Shown: one piece after another, positions 48,701 through 60,591 of the stretch
Layout of the letters: each line of letters opens with the position of its first letter
Position numbering within the stretch: the stretch's first letter is position 1
DNA from: Lineus longissimus
Taxonomy: Eukaryota > Nemertea > Pilidiophora > Heteronemertea > Lineidae
DNA length: 64,000 nucleotides
Reading direction: 5' to 3'
NCBI RefSeq assembly: GCF_910592395.1
Contig: NC_088312.1
Span: forward strand, 806,001 to 870,000
The notes under the pieces: generated by a model
The model's database searches: none
Told to the model about the DNA's origin: nothing
The model's input: only the letters and a program-made list of their open reading frames with translations
Translations under genes and position numbers: made by a program

Positions 48701-51700
48701 AGCATATCAAAGCATAAGGGGTGATATGAATAAAGTCTAGCAAATGCTTTTACTTCAATTTTGTACAGAAAGGCCAAGTGTAAATGTACATGGAGTTTTA
48801 GATAAAAGCATTTGCTAGTCTTTATTCATATCACCCATGATTAGGAGGAGGTGCCTAATAAGAGAGAGAATTTGATCAGTGACATCTTTTTGACAGCCAC
48901 CACGGTAGCACATGTGATCTACTCTCTATCAGGGAATCATCAGTGCTGTTATGAATACTGGAGCTACATGAATTAGACCAACTGTGAACTTAAAATGCTA
49001 TCAAACAATCTGACCACACTATATAACTTGGTGCAAAGATGAATCAAGCAATAAAAATGTACATCAAATTCATACTGAATGATCATTTGATTCTAGTTTT
49101 ATGCACTTCAGTGACAAATACTTCCACGATTTGATGCAAATGTAACAATCACAAAATTCATATTTTAAAGTATTGACAGAAAAGAGTGAAAAAGATTTTT
49201 CATATGAGAAGGTCGAGAGTATATCAATTTTGCGGTTTTAAGACATGGATTTTTTTCATATTGATGGCTAAACTTTAGAATTACCGATCGGATGTTCCTC
49301 CGCACTATAAGTTGTGAATCGGTTTAAAGGGTTAGGGTTAGGGTTAGGCTACTTGTTCATTATTCGGTATTCATTCGCCCCTTAGACCTATACTTCCGAT
49401 CGGGAATTCTAAAGTCGTTCCATATTGATTTCCAAAGAATGCATTATCAGACAGGATCAAAATGATCATTCAGCACATACTTGTAAATGCAAGAGAAAAG
49501 AATACACCGTGACTAATCAAGGGTTAACATTTGTCTCTCTTACTGAGGGAATGCTAATGCAGTTAAAGGTAAAGTGACCCTGACCCTTGATAGTTCAAGA
49601 TGAAATGCAGAAGTATAAAACATTTACCCTCCGTCTACGACGTCCGCGCCCATGCAGTACTCCCACAGGTGTCCTAGAATGGGGGCGTCTGCCCTGCAGT
49701 GTCATAAACACACACACACACACACAAATGACAGCCATTTAATTTGGAAACATAGTTTGGATGCCCAGGTTGAGTTACATGCACGGCATGCGAGTGGGAT
49801 GAAAGCAACATTGAGAGAGGTGGTGAGGGGATGGGGCAATTCCCATTGAGAGGATGAGAGGTCGGGGACATTTACGATATAGACAGAAGTACACATTCAC
49901 ACAGAAGAGTCATACAAGGAGAAAGAAGTGAAATAAAGAATTACGATTAGACGTGTTATTTGACTAACAAAAAAAAGGACAACCCTGAGAAGCTGTAATG
50001 AACCGTACCAAACTGATGCCATTGTTTTATACTGGGCTAGTCTATTTCAGCTTCTCGGGTATGACATAGAGTATGCGTGGTACATTCCATATTTTTGGGG
50101 GGAGAAATTTAGAAACCAAATTTTCTTTAAACCGTCGAATAAAACAACCACTTTCAAAAAGCAACGCACCACCACAAAACTGAGTGAAAAAGCAAAGGAA
50201 TTTACCACACATCAAGCAAACACACCAAGACTGACTGAAGCTTCATGACTCGCTGGAAAATGCAAAATGCTATGTAGATGTACATAGAACAACTCTAGCA
50301 TTGATATCATAGCAAGCAGTGGTTGCTTTTAGGAACGGGCCCAATGACCAAGCAGTTTACGTTATTTTCTTCAATCTTGGCAATCAGAAGCTTTAGACAG
50401 GTTAAATGTGAATTGCTTCACCAAGGCTTGTCTGCTGTCACACACAGTGCATCATTTCTCTTTCAAGGGACATTCTTTTTTTTCCATTTTGATTTCCATT
50501 GCAGGGTTACGACATGCAACATGAAACTTTCTCTGTTCTAACAACAGAACAATCATCACATGAGCCGTCTTTCAAAACATTCGCGAGACTTTCGTGTCAA
50601 AATGCTGAATAGAATCCAATCGAGAAATGATTACATGAACATGATGTCGATGAAATGTATAAGACTTTTGGAAGTATATCAATGGACAGAACACGAGGAC
50701 ACTGAAAATGATACATGTGTGAGACAACAGCAAGACAATCTCCTCCCTACAGCATGTTAGACTCTACCACTGTACAAGTGTCTGACATATTTTTGCTTCA
50801 TACCCTACCCGAAATCTAAAAAGTCAGACGAGAGAGTGTACTCCCAAGCATGAGCCATAATAGGTGCATCTGCCCTGAAAGTTCAACAAGATGAAATCAA
50901 CACCGGTTAACTTCAGTGTGAAGTTGCACCAGTTATGTTTTTTAACACGAAACACTTCCTTCTGGAGAAGCTGTGAAAATGCAATGGAAAATTTTTGAAC
51001 AGTTATTCCTCAAAACTTCATTTTCCGCACTTCAATATGACGACCAAAGAATTTGATTTTAAAATCGCTGTTGATTACAGAACAAGAAAAGACAGGTATG
51101 ACCAATACATTTATACATGTAGGTTATGCACCCTGAAGCCTGATGAAGTCCAGTAGAGGTCTGTACTTACCACGAATGTTCACCGTTGAAGCCAATCTGA
51201 AGAGACAAGATGACAAAATATCAGCACAGAACTGGGCATTATAATGCAGCTCTTGGATGGCCAACAATGACATAGCAACCAGGCCATTGAAAGAATCAAA
51301 GAATCAATTAGATTAAAAGACTCGGGCAGCTCTTCGATGCCCCATGACGGCACTAAAACCTGTGAGGAAAGTATTTTGCATGATGGTTGATTTGAGAACC
51401 AGTAGGTAGCCAACATTGTCATATGCTCTACCACTTCAACTGCAACCATTAGAAGACTTTGGCAAGTGTCACCCTTCTCTATCGTAACAAAGATCAAACT
51501 TACCCGCCCATTTTTACAGACAACGAGCGTGAAGGACTTGTCAAACCAGCGATCGTATCCCTTGCCATGCAACATCGCCCGGCAGTAGTTGTCAAGCTTT
51601 GTGTGGTCTTCCTGAAAAATAATGAACAGACAGTCAGGACACGAAAGTTGAAAATCTTCTCCGAGTGAACAGGTGTGGGGTTTTGAGAAAAATACTACTT

Positions 51701-54700
51701 CTAGGGCTGGCCGCTTAAAACTACCTTAGTCATCTATGATGACATGATGTGAGAGGATGTACGCCAAACTTGGTGCTGATCACTTTCGCAGCCCAGCCCT
51801 CCTCTTTAACTCACTGACCGTTCGACCCAGACCAAAAATGCCCTCAGTGAAGTAAGGGTCCAACTTCTAGAAGCCATCACCAAAGATTTTCGATGCAACT
51901 TACTGGATCATATGTTTGCTCATCTTCATCAAGAGCCAATACAAATGCACCCTGGAAAACGAATGGGAAAGTTAGAAACACATCTTCAACGAATTTTTAG
52001 AGGAACTTCTCACATTACTTATATTAGGTCCAAACACCACAATTCCTTCTCTTGCTGCTCTTATCTTCAACTATTGCCCACCAAGTCCAGATAGACTCAT
52101 CTTTTTCCCCACCACTCCCTGACAACCACCTAAACCACCAAATCAACTGTTTACCTTTTCAATAGCATCCAGTGAAGTCCTGTTGACTCCCTTGGAGAAG
52201 AACTGCTTCCTTGCCTTGGCCCAAGGTGTGCGGTCGCCGGCTGTCAAGGCAGCCAAGTGCTCCTCACCGGTGCTCGGTTCAGATTTGTTGTCCACGATCT
52301 GCTGCAGCATACTGTCAGGAGGAAGGAGAGGCATATGAGGGCAGAAATCTGTTGTTGAAATTCTCTCACAACATTTGGGATTTGTCATGTGTTGTCCTCC
52401 AAGACAGTGCTCTAGTGGAAGCACAGTTGAGAACAACCTGGCCTGACGATCGAGACATAAAGACTAAACATCATGTAGAGAATGGAGGAAAACCTGAAGA
52501 CAGTTGTGGTGGATTTGTGACATAAACCAACCGAAGAATTTGAAAGAGTCGTTGGCTGAAAAGTTTCTTGAGAACCTACTCCAACAATGTATCCTTACTA
52601 CTTACACTTCAATCTCACATGGTTTGAGCAGACGTCCCTTATGTTTGAAATAGACTTTGAAGTAACGTCCCTGGTGGTAGACGGTGAAGTGGTTACTCTC
52701 CTGAACGTGGACGAGCATGTCGGTTTCGATACCTGGGATCCTAGTTGTCTGGAACATCCTCTCATACTGGGCCGAGCAGAGGGGCACAGTCTTATTGACA
52801 TAGATGGGCTGGAGTTGTTCCCGGTCGATGAGGTTCATGAACGTGAGGAAAGCATGGCTGACATTGGCGGCACGTGCCACCTGGACAGAGGAGGGCTGCA
52901 CCAAGATGGCATCCTGAAGACATCAAGAACAGATTTAGGTTTTCATAAGTTTCAACATCAAAATGGTCAAAGTTATTGTCAGACTACAGTTAAACTGTGG
53001 TAGTCATATCCTCGACGCAATATGATTGTTTACTCACCAGACCATAGAAGTTACTGTTGACCATGATAGGGGATCTACCTCGCAGGTACACATACTCCTC
53101 CCACCAATCAGCAACCTGCAAATATCAACAACAAAGTTATTTCGGCTCCAAAAGCCGAGGGCAGAGAGATGAACAAATCCAGGAGCAATACAACTACTTT
53201 GCCACCACATAGGAGAAAACCATCTCTATTTTAAAAACACTTAATCAAGTATTTTGATTGAATTGAATCTGTGCAATCAGTACACTTCTCGATTAAGGAG
53301 AGCAAATGCTTCACCAAGTCGTTCACATGGCTGGCCAATACCAAATATCAGGGACAAAAAGACTACATGTAGTCCATTATTATTTCAAAGGTCACACTCT
53401 GCATACTCACATAATTGGGAGACCACCAATGTTTAAGGTAGAGGTAGAACTGGAGTTTCTTGCCAATGCCACTCTTGAAGGCTTCAACGAGTAGACTCAT
53501 GCGTTCATACTCAGAGTCATTGAGTAGTGGACGCACTGACTTTAGATATCTCGTCATGGTACCCTCGAGACTTGGCACCGGAAGCTTTGGTAACGATCCC
53601 TGCCAGCTGTACAGTTGAGCCTTGCGATGTCCAACGAATTTCATCATACCCTATATGATGATGAAGACAGCATTGATCAAGTTTTGAAAGTAATAATTCA
53701 TTGCCCTCATTATGCCCTTCAAGATTCTCAGTTTGAACAAGAACAAAATGAGCTTGCTCACTGCTTGATTATGACAAAGTCGGAGACAAATTTTGAGGTC
53801 CAGCCAGAGTGACAATCATAAGGAATTGGACGTGTTGCTTACTGCAGTCATGCACATTTTCAGCAAATGAAAACACCACAGTTTTCTATTGCAGAAACCT
53901 ACCAGCCAGATCTTGGTCTTGATGGTCATCTTTCCCCTAGGGTCGTACATCCAGCCGTGGTACTGGAGGAGTTTCATGATGAACCACTTCATAAGGTATA
54001 TCATGGCCATCCAGAGGATCGTGGCCGAGATGATGCAGCTGAGATACAGGTCATATGGTGCAGAGATATCCATCACCCTGAAAGGACACAAGTTCAACTG
54101 TATACATCAGCCAGCTATCCTGACCACCAAGTAATTTACATGTTTTAGTCACAGACTTGAAGCCAACATAAGACCTGAGGATTTTGACAGTTGTGTCACT
54201 TCGAAGAGTCAGAGCCGTTGAAAAACTTTCAGAAGTTATACGTACATGGGCAAATTATGCTCTATTTTGCGGACAAGACCGAAGGAGACGTCATACTGGG
54301 CAAGTGTTAGGGCGAGGATGAAGGTGACTCCAAACAACCAGCTCATGGGCGAGGCTGGATAGGCACCATTATGCACCCGGTTCTGAATGAACAAACAGTA
54401 GAATGATGAGTAACAAAATATCAAACCTCAAATTTCGGGTAAACAATGATGCAGGCGTTTTGTCTAGTATTTCTTGTAAGACAACTTATTTCTTGTGTGT
54501 CAAAGGTTGACTGTATACAGCCACTGTCTACAAGAGTGTAGGGAAGGGCTATCACAGCCACTGTCCACCAGAGGTATCAGAAGAGTGTCGCATTATGTCA
54601 TGATATATGTTTTTATAAGCCACTTCTCAAAATCAAATATCATACATCTACTACTAGTACTAGGAGACATAGAATTGATGTAAGGAACACACTTGGAGTT

Positions 54701-55306
54701 GGAAATCTGCCATACTTTGACCAGAGGCCTTTCTGTCATATTGCCAGTGACATGGTTTAAATGGTTTATTGAGCTGTGGCCTAATGATTAGCCAGCTGAG
54801 TCATTGAACATAATGTAAGATGTAAATTCTGAATTGCCAATGAATAATGACAAGGCACAATATTCTCTCCTATTGTAATTATTCAAGCAGAACAGCTATA
54901 ACATGAATTTATTTTCTCATTGTGTTTAAAGATAAGCTGTTATAACAGAAAATACATGTACTGCCAATATATAGTGTTACTCTAGCCAGGGCTGATAGAC
55001 ATTTCAAACCAATTCCACAGATATTGAATTGGAAATTGTGTTTAGCATTTTGTTCTTGTTACAAATGTAATAGCCTTGCCTTACACCTTAACATGATCAT
55101 AATGATTTTTCCAGATGCCAACAAGTCCTAAATGCAGTAACAGTACCGTTTTTGTGACTCACCTTGAACCTTTCGAAGCGCCTTCTCCACGAGCGTATGC
55201 CACTCTCCCAGACAGCTCGAAGGACGTCACGGTTGAAGTTGACATCGAGCTCTCCATCGGGAGTCACAGAGAAGGAGAAGGCAACTGCTGCGTGAGCTTC
55301 TGCCAT
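45747..55306 (-). CDS. CPT1: carnitine O-palmitoyltransferase 1, complete
   Basis: Outer-mitochondrial-membrane enzyme that transfers long-chain acyl groups from CoA to carnitine, the entry step of fatty-acid oxidation. Exons 5' to 3': 55163-55306, 54246-54382, 53903-54077, 53411-53650, 53038-53115, 52606-52913, 52155-52311, 51904-51951, 51504-51611, 51171-51196, then 50809-50874 or 49628-49693, 47941-48190, 47391-47525, 46950-47138, 46574-46651, 46189-46281, 45747-45818. With one alternative exon the sum is 767 codons plus stop; human CPT1A has 773. Seen: MAEAH start, keeping Glu3 and His5, which are tied to malonyl-CoA sensitivity in mammals; two membrane segments (about residues 53-73 and 100-125); SDWW-like [20 protein letters not shown]; catalytic His in [22 protein letters not shown]; and [16 protein letters not shown]. 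An acceptor (tttttcag) 11 nt before the ATG implies a non-coding 5' exon that I could not place. Confidence 0.96.
47562..47792. mobile_element. 231-bp foldback element in a CPT1 intron
   Basis: Almost the whole element is an inverted repeat. TATATGTGACCCGCTCTACC at the left matches the reverse complement of the right end, and arms of about 100 bp flank a short centre (AATCTATTACAAACTGATTT). Arms differ at only a few bases, for example CGCTTGTCGC and GTGCCTAG near the outer third. It sits between CPT1 exons 47941-48190 and 47391-47525. Confidence 0.8.
48719..48836. mobile_element. 118-bp MITE in a CPT1 intron, copy 2
   Basis: Same sequence as 40036-40155 apart from a few substitutions, with GGGTGATATGAATAAAG at one end and its inverted copy at the other. 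It lies in the intron between the proximal alternative exon and the next constant exon. Confidence 0.8.
49273..49414. mobile_element. 142-bp TIR element containing a telomere-like run
   Basis: The ends CTTTAGAATTACCGATCGGA and TCCGATCGGGAATTCTAAAG are 20-bp inverted repeats with two differences. The interior holds GGGTTAGGGTTAGGGTTAGG at 49329-49348, about three copies of the metazoan telomere hexamer. It lies in the CPT1 intron directly after the distal alternative exon. Confidence 0.6.
49628..49693 (-). CDS. CPT1: CPT1 alternative exon, second copy (66 nt)
   Basis: The acceptor is ctgcag and the donor gtaaatg. It begins with the base that finishes the Trp codon of EHSW and ends two bases into Gly, exactly like the exon at 50809. 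It encodes ADAPI followed by [17 protein letters not shown]. The HLWEY form is the one seen in vertebrate CPT1 proteins. Confidence 0.9.
50809..50874 (-). CDS. CPT1: CPT1 alternative exon, first copy (66 nt)
   Basis: The acceptor is tttcag and the donor gtaggg, a little weaker than usual. Length and phases equal the exon at 49628. It encodes ADAPI followed by [17 protein letters not shown]. It lies first in transcription order, 1115 bp before the second copy. Including both would keep frame but insert 22 extra residues next to the active site, so mutual exclusion is expected. Confidence 0.9.
51171..51196 (-). CDS. CPT1: CPT1 26-nt micro-exon with the catalytic His
   Basis: The acceptor is tctcttcag and the donor gtaagt. 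It encodes only IGFNGEHS plus two bases of Trp, and the His is the catalytic base known in the carnitine acyltransferase family. Without it the frame shifts, so it must be constitutive. Confidence 0.9.
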
Positions 55307-57200
55307 CTTGCCCCAGTCTGAAAAATGAGAAAATTACAAAGTGATTATTCTTTCAATTGACATTTGGGATTGACCTGTAATAATTCTGGTAAAAAGAAGT
55401 GGCCTGATTACTGTACACTTGAATAATGGTGCACATGCACTGGCCGCAAGTTCGAAATGTTCATCATATCATCAGATCTATACTGAACCTGACCAAAAAT
55501 GACTTCCAGGTAGGACTACATGGCAAAATAGTAGGCCCTACCTCTGATAAAACATTTCAGCAATATTCATGCACTGAACAAGTGTTTTGGATCCAGACTT
55601 TTAACAATTTTTTTTGTATTGTAGCCCTAATAATTTAAACCCTTCTGACAGAGGACAGTACATTTTTAAAAGTAAGCGAGGTTTAATCAAGGTCCTCCAA
55701 CCCTCAAGTAGGTTATTATCAAGGTAAATACAAAAAGTCCAAAACATGAGTCCATGCCCCGAAAAGGTCAAGATAAGGCCAAGTAAATTTGTTTGATGGA
55801 TTCAACATTTCTCAATGCTTCTGGTCCGAAGATGGTTTGGTGTGGTAATTCAACTTGCAGCCAAACAGTCCAGCACAAAGAAGCAAGACTTTCATCTAGT
55901 CGGACTGTGTATGTCGACATAGAGTTTTAGTCAACCATGCTCTGTCTAAATTGTCTTTAGCTCTCAAACCGACTGGTTTTACTTGTTGCAATATGTGGCT
56001 GTGCTATGAGAAACAATGAATTTTCCCATACACTATACACGACCCAAGAAAAACCCCCTCATCGTATGTTTAATAGTAAATGTTTGACAATCAAGACACG
56101 AATTAAAATCTTGCTTGAGTTGTGACAACCTTGAGGTCAAGTTACCAGACACCATGTCAAAAAGTAAGGTGATGGCCGAGTCCAAAGTCACCTGACTCAA
56201 CTCGTTTGTGAAGGACTTTGGCCAAACAAAACTAATAAAACACTGTCAGCTACATATACAATTTTAATTTCAGTCAATAAAAAAGCCACCAGAACACGCA
56301 ACATTTTGAATTTGTATTGTTGGTCCATCAGTAATCATCATGGTATTACCATCCTATTACTGCACTTATGTTGTGCCATTTTGTATCACACTTCGTGCCT
56401 TACATCGCCGTTTCTGTAATGACGTTAATTGTTTGTTTTAAATGCGAGGCTAAAGGGCCCAAGGCTGCAGGTAGTCTAAGCTGTTATCAAGGCAAAATAC
56501 CATTTTACACCAGGCAGAAGAAGTCATTGAGGGCCCAAACAACCTAAATATATAGGCACAACGAATGAAAGATCATGTCGTGTGCGACCAATCCATGCCG
56601 TCTTTTGTTTCCTACATGCTTGTTTGTTGTGGTCTTCCCCGGTTTCAGCATTGTTCAGTGGCATCCTCCGCCTGGTGTGAAGCCGAGGACTATGCGGTGT
56701 GACTGTGTGCTGCGAAAGTTTAAGTTTTAGTCGCCTCGGCTAGGGCAGCCGCAGGGAAAGCAATGGTTGTTTAAGGTAATGCATGATTGCAAGGTAGGTA
56801 TGCATGACCAGCATTGCAGAGGGGCATTATAATTCATAGCGTGATTGATAGGCAGGGCACTGCATACTCATAGTCATACTGCATAAGCCTACTGCATAAT
56901 CCTACTCCGGCTACTGCATTAGGCCTATATAGTGCATACGGCAAAGGCCTACTCTAGGCCTAGCCCTCCTAGTCCTACTGCATAAATGCATAGGCATACG
57001 CCGGCAAATATTGAAATAAGCGCTGCTATTTGGATTCATAAACACAAGAAAGAGAGCATGTGATTCAGAAGCAAATACGGAAAGAATCTTCCGTTCAAAT
57101 CTATGAATCAAATAATGAAAAAATCGACAAAATTACGTTTTGTGTGAGGATATTTCGATGAGAACTCACAACATCAAAAATGAAGCTCGCACTTGCCAGC
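55307..57200 (-). other. CPT1 5' region, promoter not located
   Basis: No coding exon. The first untranslated exon and promoter should lie here or just beyond, but no TATA box or clear donor-bounded exon stands out. A GC-richer patch at about 56.6-56.77 kb and the donor-like GTGAGTTC at about 57163 are possible parts of a 5' exon. Confidence 0.35.
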
Positions 57201-57606
57201 GGTCATCCTAAACAGCGTCGACCACTGGCTACCAGCGTCCACCAGGTTTAAAGTCATAAAAAATAAAATTAAGAAGCCATAAACGAAATAAGTACACCAT
57301 GAAACACATTTCCTGAAAAATTTCATTACATTAAGGTGTAACTTAAGGGAGATGTATTAAAATCACAAGGCTCCTGTAGTATCGGGTAGCCCTATTATTT
57401 CCTCCAAGTCAAATCCAACATGGCCGCCGACTGGGTGGTGGATGCTGGTACATTTTAGACAACAACTCGCTAATCTAGCACACAAATGTCATGGAATGTT
57501 CAGGAAATGTGGAAAATGTCCTGCTTATTTCGTTTATGACCATTAGATATTATTTTGATGACTTTAAATATGCTTTTAAACCTGGTGGACACTGTTTAGG
57601 ATGACC
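57201..57606. mobile_element. 406-bp imperfect inverted repeat upstream of CPT1
   Basis: The left arm (57201-57317) starts GGTCATCCTAAACAG. The right arm (57499-57606) ends CTGTTTAGGATGACC. They match over more than 100 bp with small gaps, including CCACCAGGTTTAAA, ATAAACGAAATAAG and ACATTTCCTGAA. The central 180 bp is unique and contains CATGGCCGCCGACTGGGTGG. Likely a foldback-type element. Confidence 0.65.
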
Positions 57607-57803
57607 AGTTGTTAGTGTTTGAATTTTCACTAGTTCCATATCAGCCGCGAGTCCATCAATCGTTATTCGTCTTCGGCCCGGTTGTGACATTATTCTTAAC
57701 GTCATTAACGTCTGGCTTTGGTGACAAGTTAACTTTTATTTACAAGCGCACAAAGTAATATGTAAAGAGCAAGCTCTAGTGAACTCACACAACTGTTTGA
57801 CAT

Positions 57804-57875
57804 GGGAGCCCCCCCCCCAACCCCGTCAATCTGACATGTCTTAGCCTGTGCAGGGGGGGGGGGGGGGGCGCTCCC
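57804..57875. repeat. GGGAGC-C-run / G-run-GCTCCC hairpin
   Basis: GGGAGC followed by about nine C, then 40 bases later a run of about fifteen G followed by CGCTCCC. The two sides can pair as a long GC hairpin, and the G run could also form a quadruplex. The exact run length may be an assembly artefact. Confidence 0.55.
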
Positions 57876-59568
57876 AACAACAACCTCGTTCTGCATGTAG
57901 GTCACGATATATAGGCAGAGTTAGGAAATCAAAACAAAAATCGATTACAATTATGATAAAAAAATCAAAAAATTCCCTGTACAAGGATTTATATTGAAAT
58001 TCAGGATCCCTTTACCTCACAACTCTAGATACCTTGATTTACAATAATGAATATCTGGTAAGTTTGCTTAATTTCTGACATTGCAATCTCCACCAATTCG
58101 TATTAACTGCGCAGACACATGCGCAGAAGACATTAATCGGCTTGTTATGTTTTCTTTTGGATCCAGCTGATAACATATTCATGTGAAACGCCTAGAAATT
58201 CACTCAATAAGTCAGTCAGTTGGTGAGAGTAATTTTAGTTGTTTTGCATGCCCCGATTTCCCCTCGTTTGATTGGAAAAGCAAACCAAAACAATGACATT
58301 TTCTTCACCATTTTCACCGAAGTGACCTAGGGCTAGGCCTATAGTAGGCTACCCGCTATGCATGCCTAAATCTGCTCAACAACTGTCATGACTGTGCATC
58401 CATGCATCTCTTTCTGACCTGTCATGCCTGCCTGTAAAGTGTTTGACACCAATAGTCATGGATTTCAATGCATTAAGTGCATGAGTGTGATAGCTAACAT
58501 TTGTCGGTAGGCTAGTAGTAGTATAGTAGTGTCCTCGTAAAATCATGCAATCATGACTCATGAATCATGACCCCATCAATACGCGAAACGCGGTCAGGCA
58601 CAGTACCATTCAAGATTCAAGACTCGCAAGTAATACAATTTCAAAAGCATGGTAACTGGTATATCTTTTTGGACCTTCTTTATATGTAGCCGAACATCCC
58701 CACCACATGTGGTTCATATGTTCATTCAATCTAACAGTGTGCTCCAAAAGTACTGGTTTATTTGCACGCCCATCCCATGGGGTTGACTGTTGAGGTATAA
58801 ATGTAACTTCAGGCTGCGAGCAGTGGGTGATCAATTCAAATCAATAGACTCTCATCAAGGGTGTGGCTCAGGTTGACATTTCTTCATGATATATCGTACT
58901 CATGCATTGATAGAGTGTTGTGCAGCAGTGGTGGGGGGGGGGGACACAATCATGTTTCATTGATGTATCACTCCAATTACTGTACCTCAATATAAAAGTC
59001 TTTCTTTATACTTTCCTTTTTTCAAGTTACTGCAGTGATTTTAATAACCTGCGGATGAATGATTTCCCCGGTTCACCCAAGCGCGGGGTTCGGACGCACG
59101 GGGTTCGGACGCACTTTTAAAATCGATCAAGTTTCTGCGAACTAAAACATTAAAAAACCTATGAAAAACCTAAATCTGGATTCATCAAACCATCAGATCT
59201 CCAAGTCAACGATGTGAATTATTTGCTGCAGAATTTGAAAAGAAATCGGTCCAGTATTTTTCACAGTTTGCATGGATCAAGTGTCTGGCAGCTTTTTCGA
59301 GGATTGTATTTTCGCGGTTCGCCATTTTGTTCTTGGTCATGTTTGTATACACTAGAAACGGTGCGGTACGTGCATAGGATTGCATTGCACGATCTTTGAC
59401 ATGTAAAGTTCCAAACAGGATAGGATGCTTATGTTCAATACCACATTGGCAGATCAGTAAATAGAGAAGCCTTATAGGAATTGAGGTAAGGTAGTGACTA
59501 TATAATCTACTGTATGCATGCTGCTTACAATCGCTCCTGGCTTTTTTGCTGCTGCTTGACTGCTGTTT
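57876..59568. other. non-coding, includes 5' part of the retrotransposon
   Basis: No supported gene. A G run lies at about 58931-58941. GGGGTTCGGACGCAC occurs twice in tandem at about 59086-59115 and may belong to the 5' UTR of the retrotransposon, whose 5' end I cannot define. Confidence 0.4.
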
Positions 59569-60591
59569 GTGTTCATTGCAAAGCTAGAATATAAAATGCC
59601 ACCAAAGTGCCAAGACTGTAAAGCAACCAAAGGGGTATCATATGCCCAAGGGGACCAATTTCTATGCAAAGCATGTACTGCAATACGGTTCCCTACCATG
59701 GCCAGTGCCAGTGGTGGTATACAAGGTCAGCGTAGAGGATCAAGATCTTCCATTCACCTACAAGATAAGGAAAGCTCAAAATCTGGCAATGATGAATCTG
59801 TAATTGAAAGTGAACACGTAAACTGTGGCTCTTGTAAGAACAAAGTGGAAGAAGAGCAAGATGCACTTCAGTGTGAACTGTGTGAATTTTGGCACCATGC
59901 CATTTGTGAAAATGTATCTGTAGAGAATTATGCCTTTCTAAAGAAAAACTCAAATGAGGAAAGTAGTATTCACTGGTACTGTCATAAATGCAATAAATCA
60001 GCCGGTAAACTTCTCCAGGCTTACTCTAAACTAGAAAAGAGACAAAGTGTGTTAGAACACAGCCTCACTATCATTCGAGAACAAGTAAATGAAATACCTC
60101 ATAAAATTAAAGATGAAGTTAAACTACAGATAGCGGAAATGCCAAGTAGTTCAACCTTTGACAAAGATGCACAAGATGCACTGGTTTCCAAAAGTGCACG
60201 TGAGATTCAACTCCGAAGCCAGAGAGAGGACAGTATAGTGGTATTTAACGTCCCGGAGAGCGAGCAGGAGGAGACTGAACTCAGAATTGAAGAAGACCGA
60301 GAGAAGTTCAAACAAATCTGTGATGCCATTGATCAAAACGAGGTAACATTTGGTAAAATCAGGAGAACTGGCAGAAAAACCGAAGACTATCCAAAGAAAA
60401 TGATAGTAGAAATAAAGGACAGTAAGGCAAAAAACCGTATACTCAGGGCAAGTGGTGCCCTCAAGGATCACCAAAACCCAGTGATGAGGAAGATCTTCAT
60501 GAAGAAGAACCAGACCCCATTACAACAGAAGGAAGCCAAGGCATACTACGAAATGATGAGAGCCAAGGAGAAAGAAGAGGAGAGGAGGTAG
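59569..60591 (+). CDS. retrotransposon ORF1, PHD-finger nucleic-acid-binding protein
   Basis: 340 codons from the first ATG; a second ATG ten codons in (MPPKCQDC) may be the true start. An N-terminal C-x2-C ... C-x2-C zinc ribbon (CQDC, CKAC) is followed by a C4HC3 PHD-type finger (CGSC, CELC, FWHHAIC, WYCHKC; about residues 85-143). Next come a coiled coil (about 150-190) and an RRM-like C-terminal region (EDSIVVFNVPESE onward, about 222-330). In this LINE group ORF1 binds the element RNA. The A-rich AAAAAAC at 60429-60435 and the hairpin after it are discussed in the findings. Confidence 0.88.
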   Translation: MFIAKLEYKMPPKCQDCKATKGVSYAQGDQFLCKACTAIRFPTMASASGGIQGQRRGSRSSIHLQDKESSKSGNDESVIESEHVNCGSCKNKVEEEQDALQCELCEFWHHAICENVSVENYAFLKKNSNEESSIHWYCHKCNKSAGKLLQAYSKLEKRQSVLEHSLTIIREQVNEIPHKIKDEVKLQIAEMPSSSTFDKDAQDALVSKSAREIQLRSQREDSIVVFNVPESEQEETELRIEEDREKFKQICDAIDQNEVTFGKIRRTGRKTEDYPKKMIVEIKDSKAKNRILRASGALKDHQNPVMRKIFMKKNQTPLQQKEAKAYYEMMRAKEKEEERR

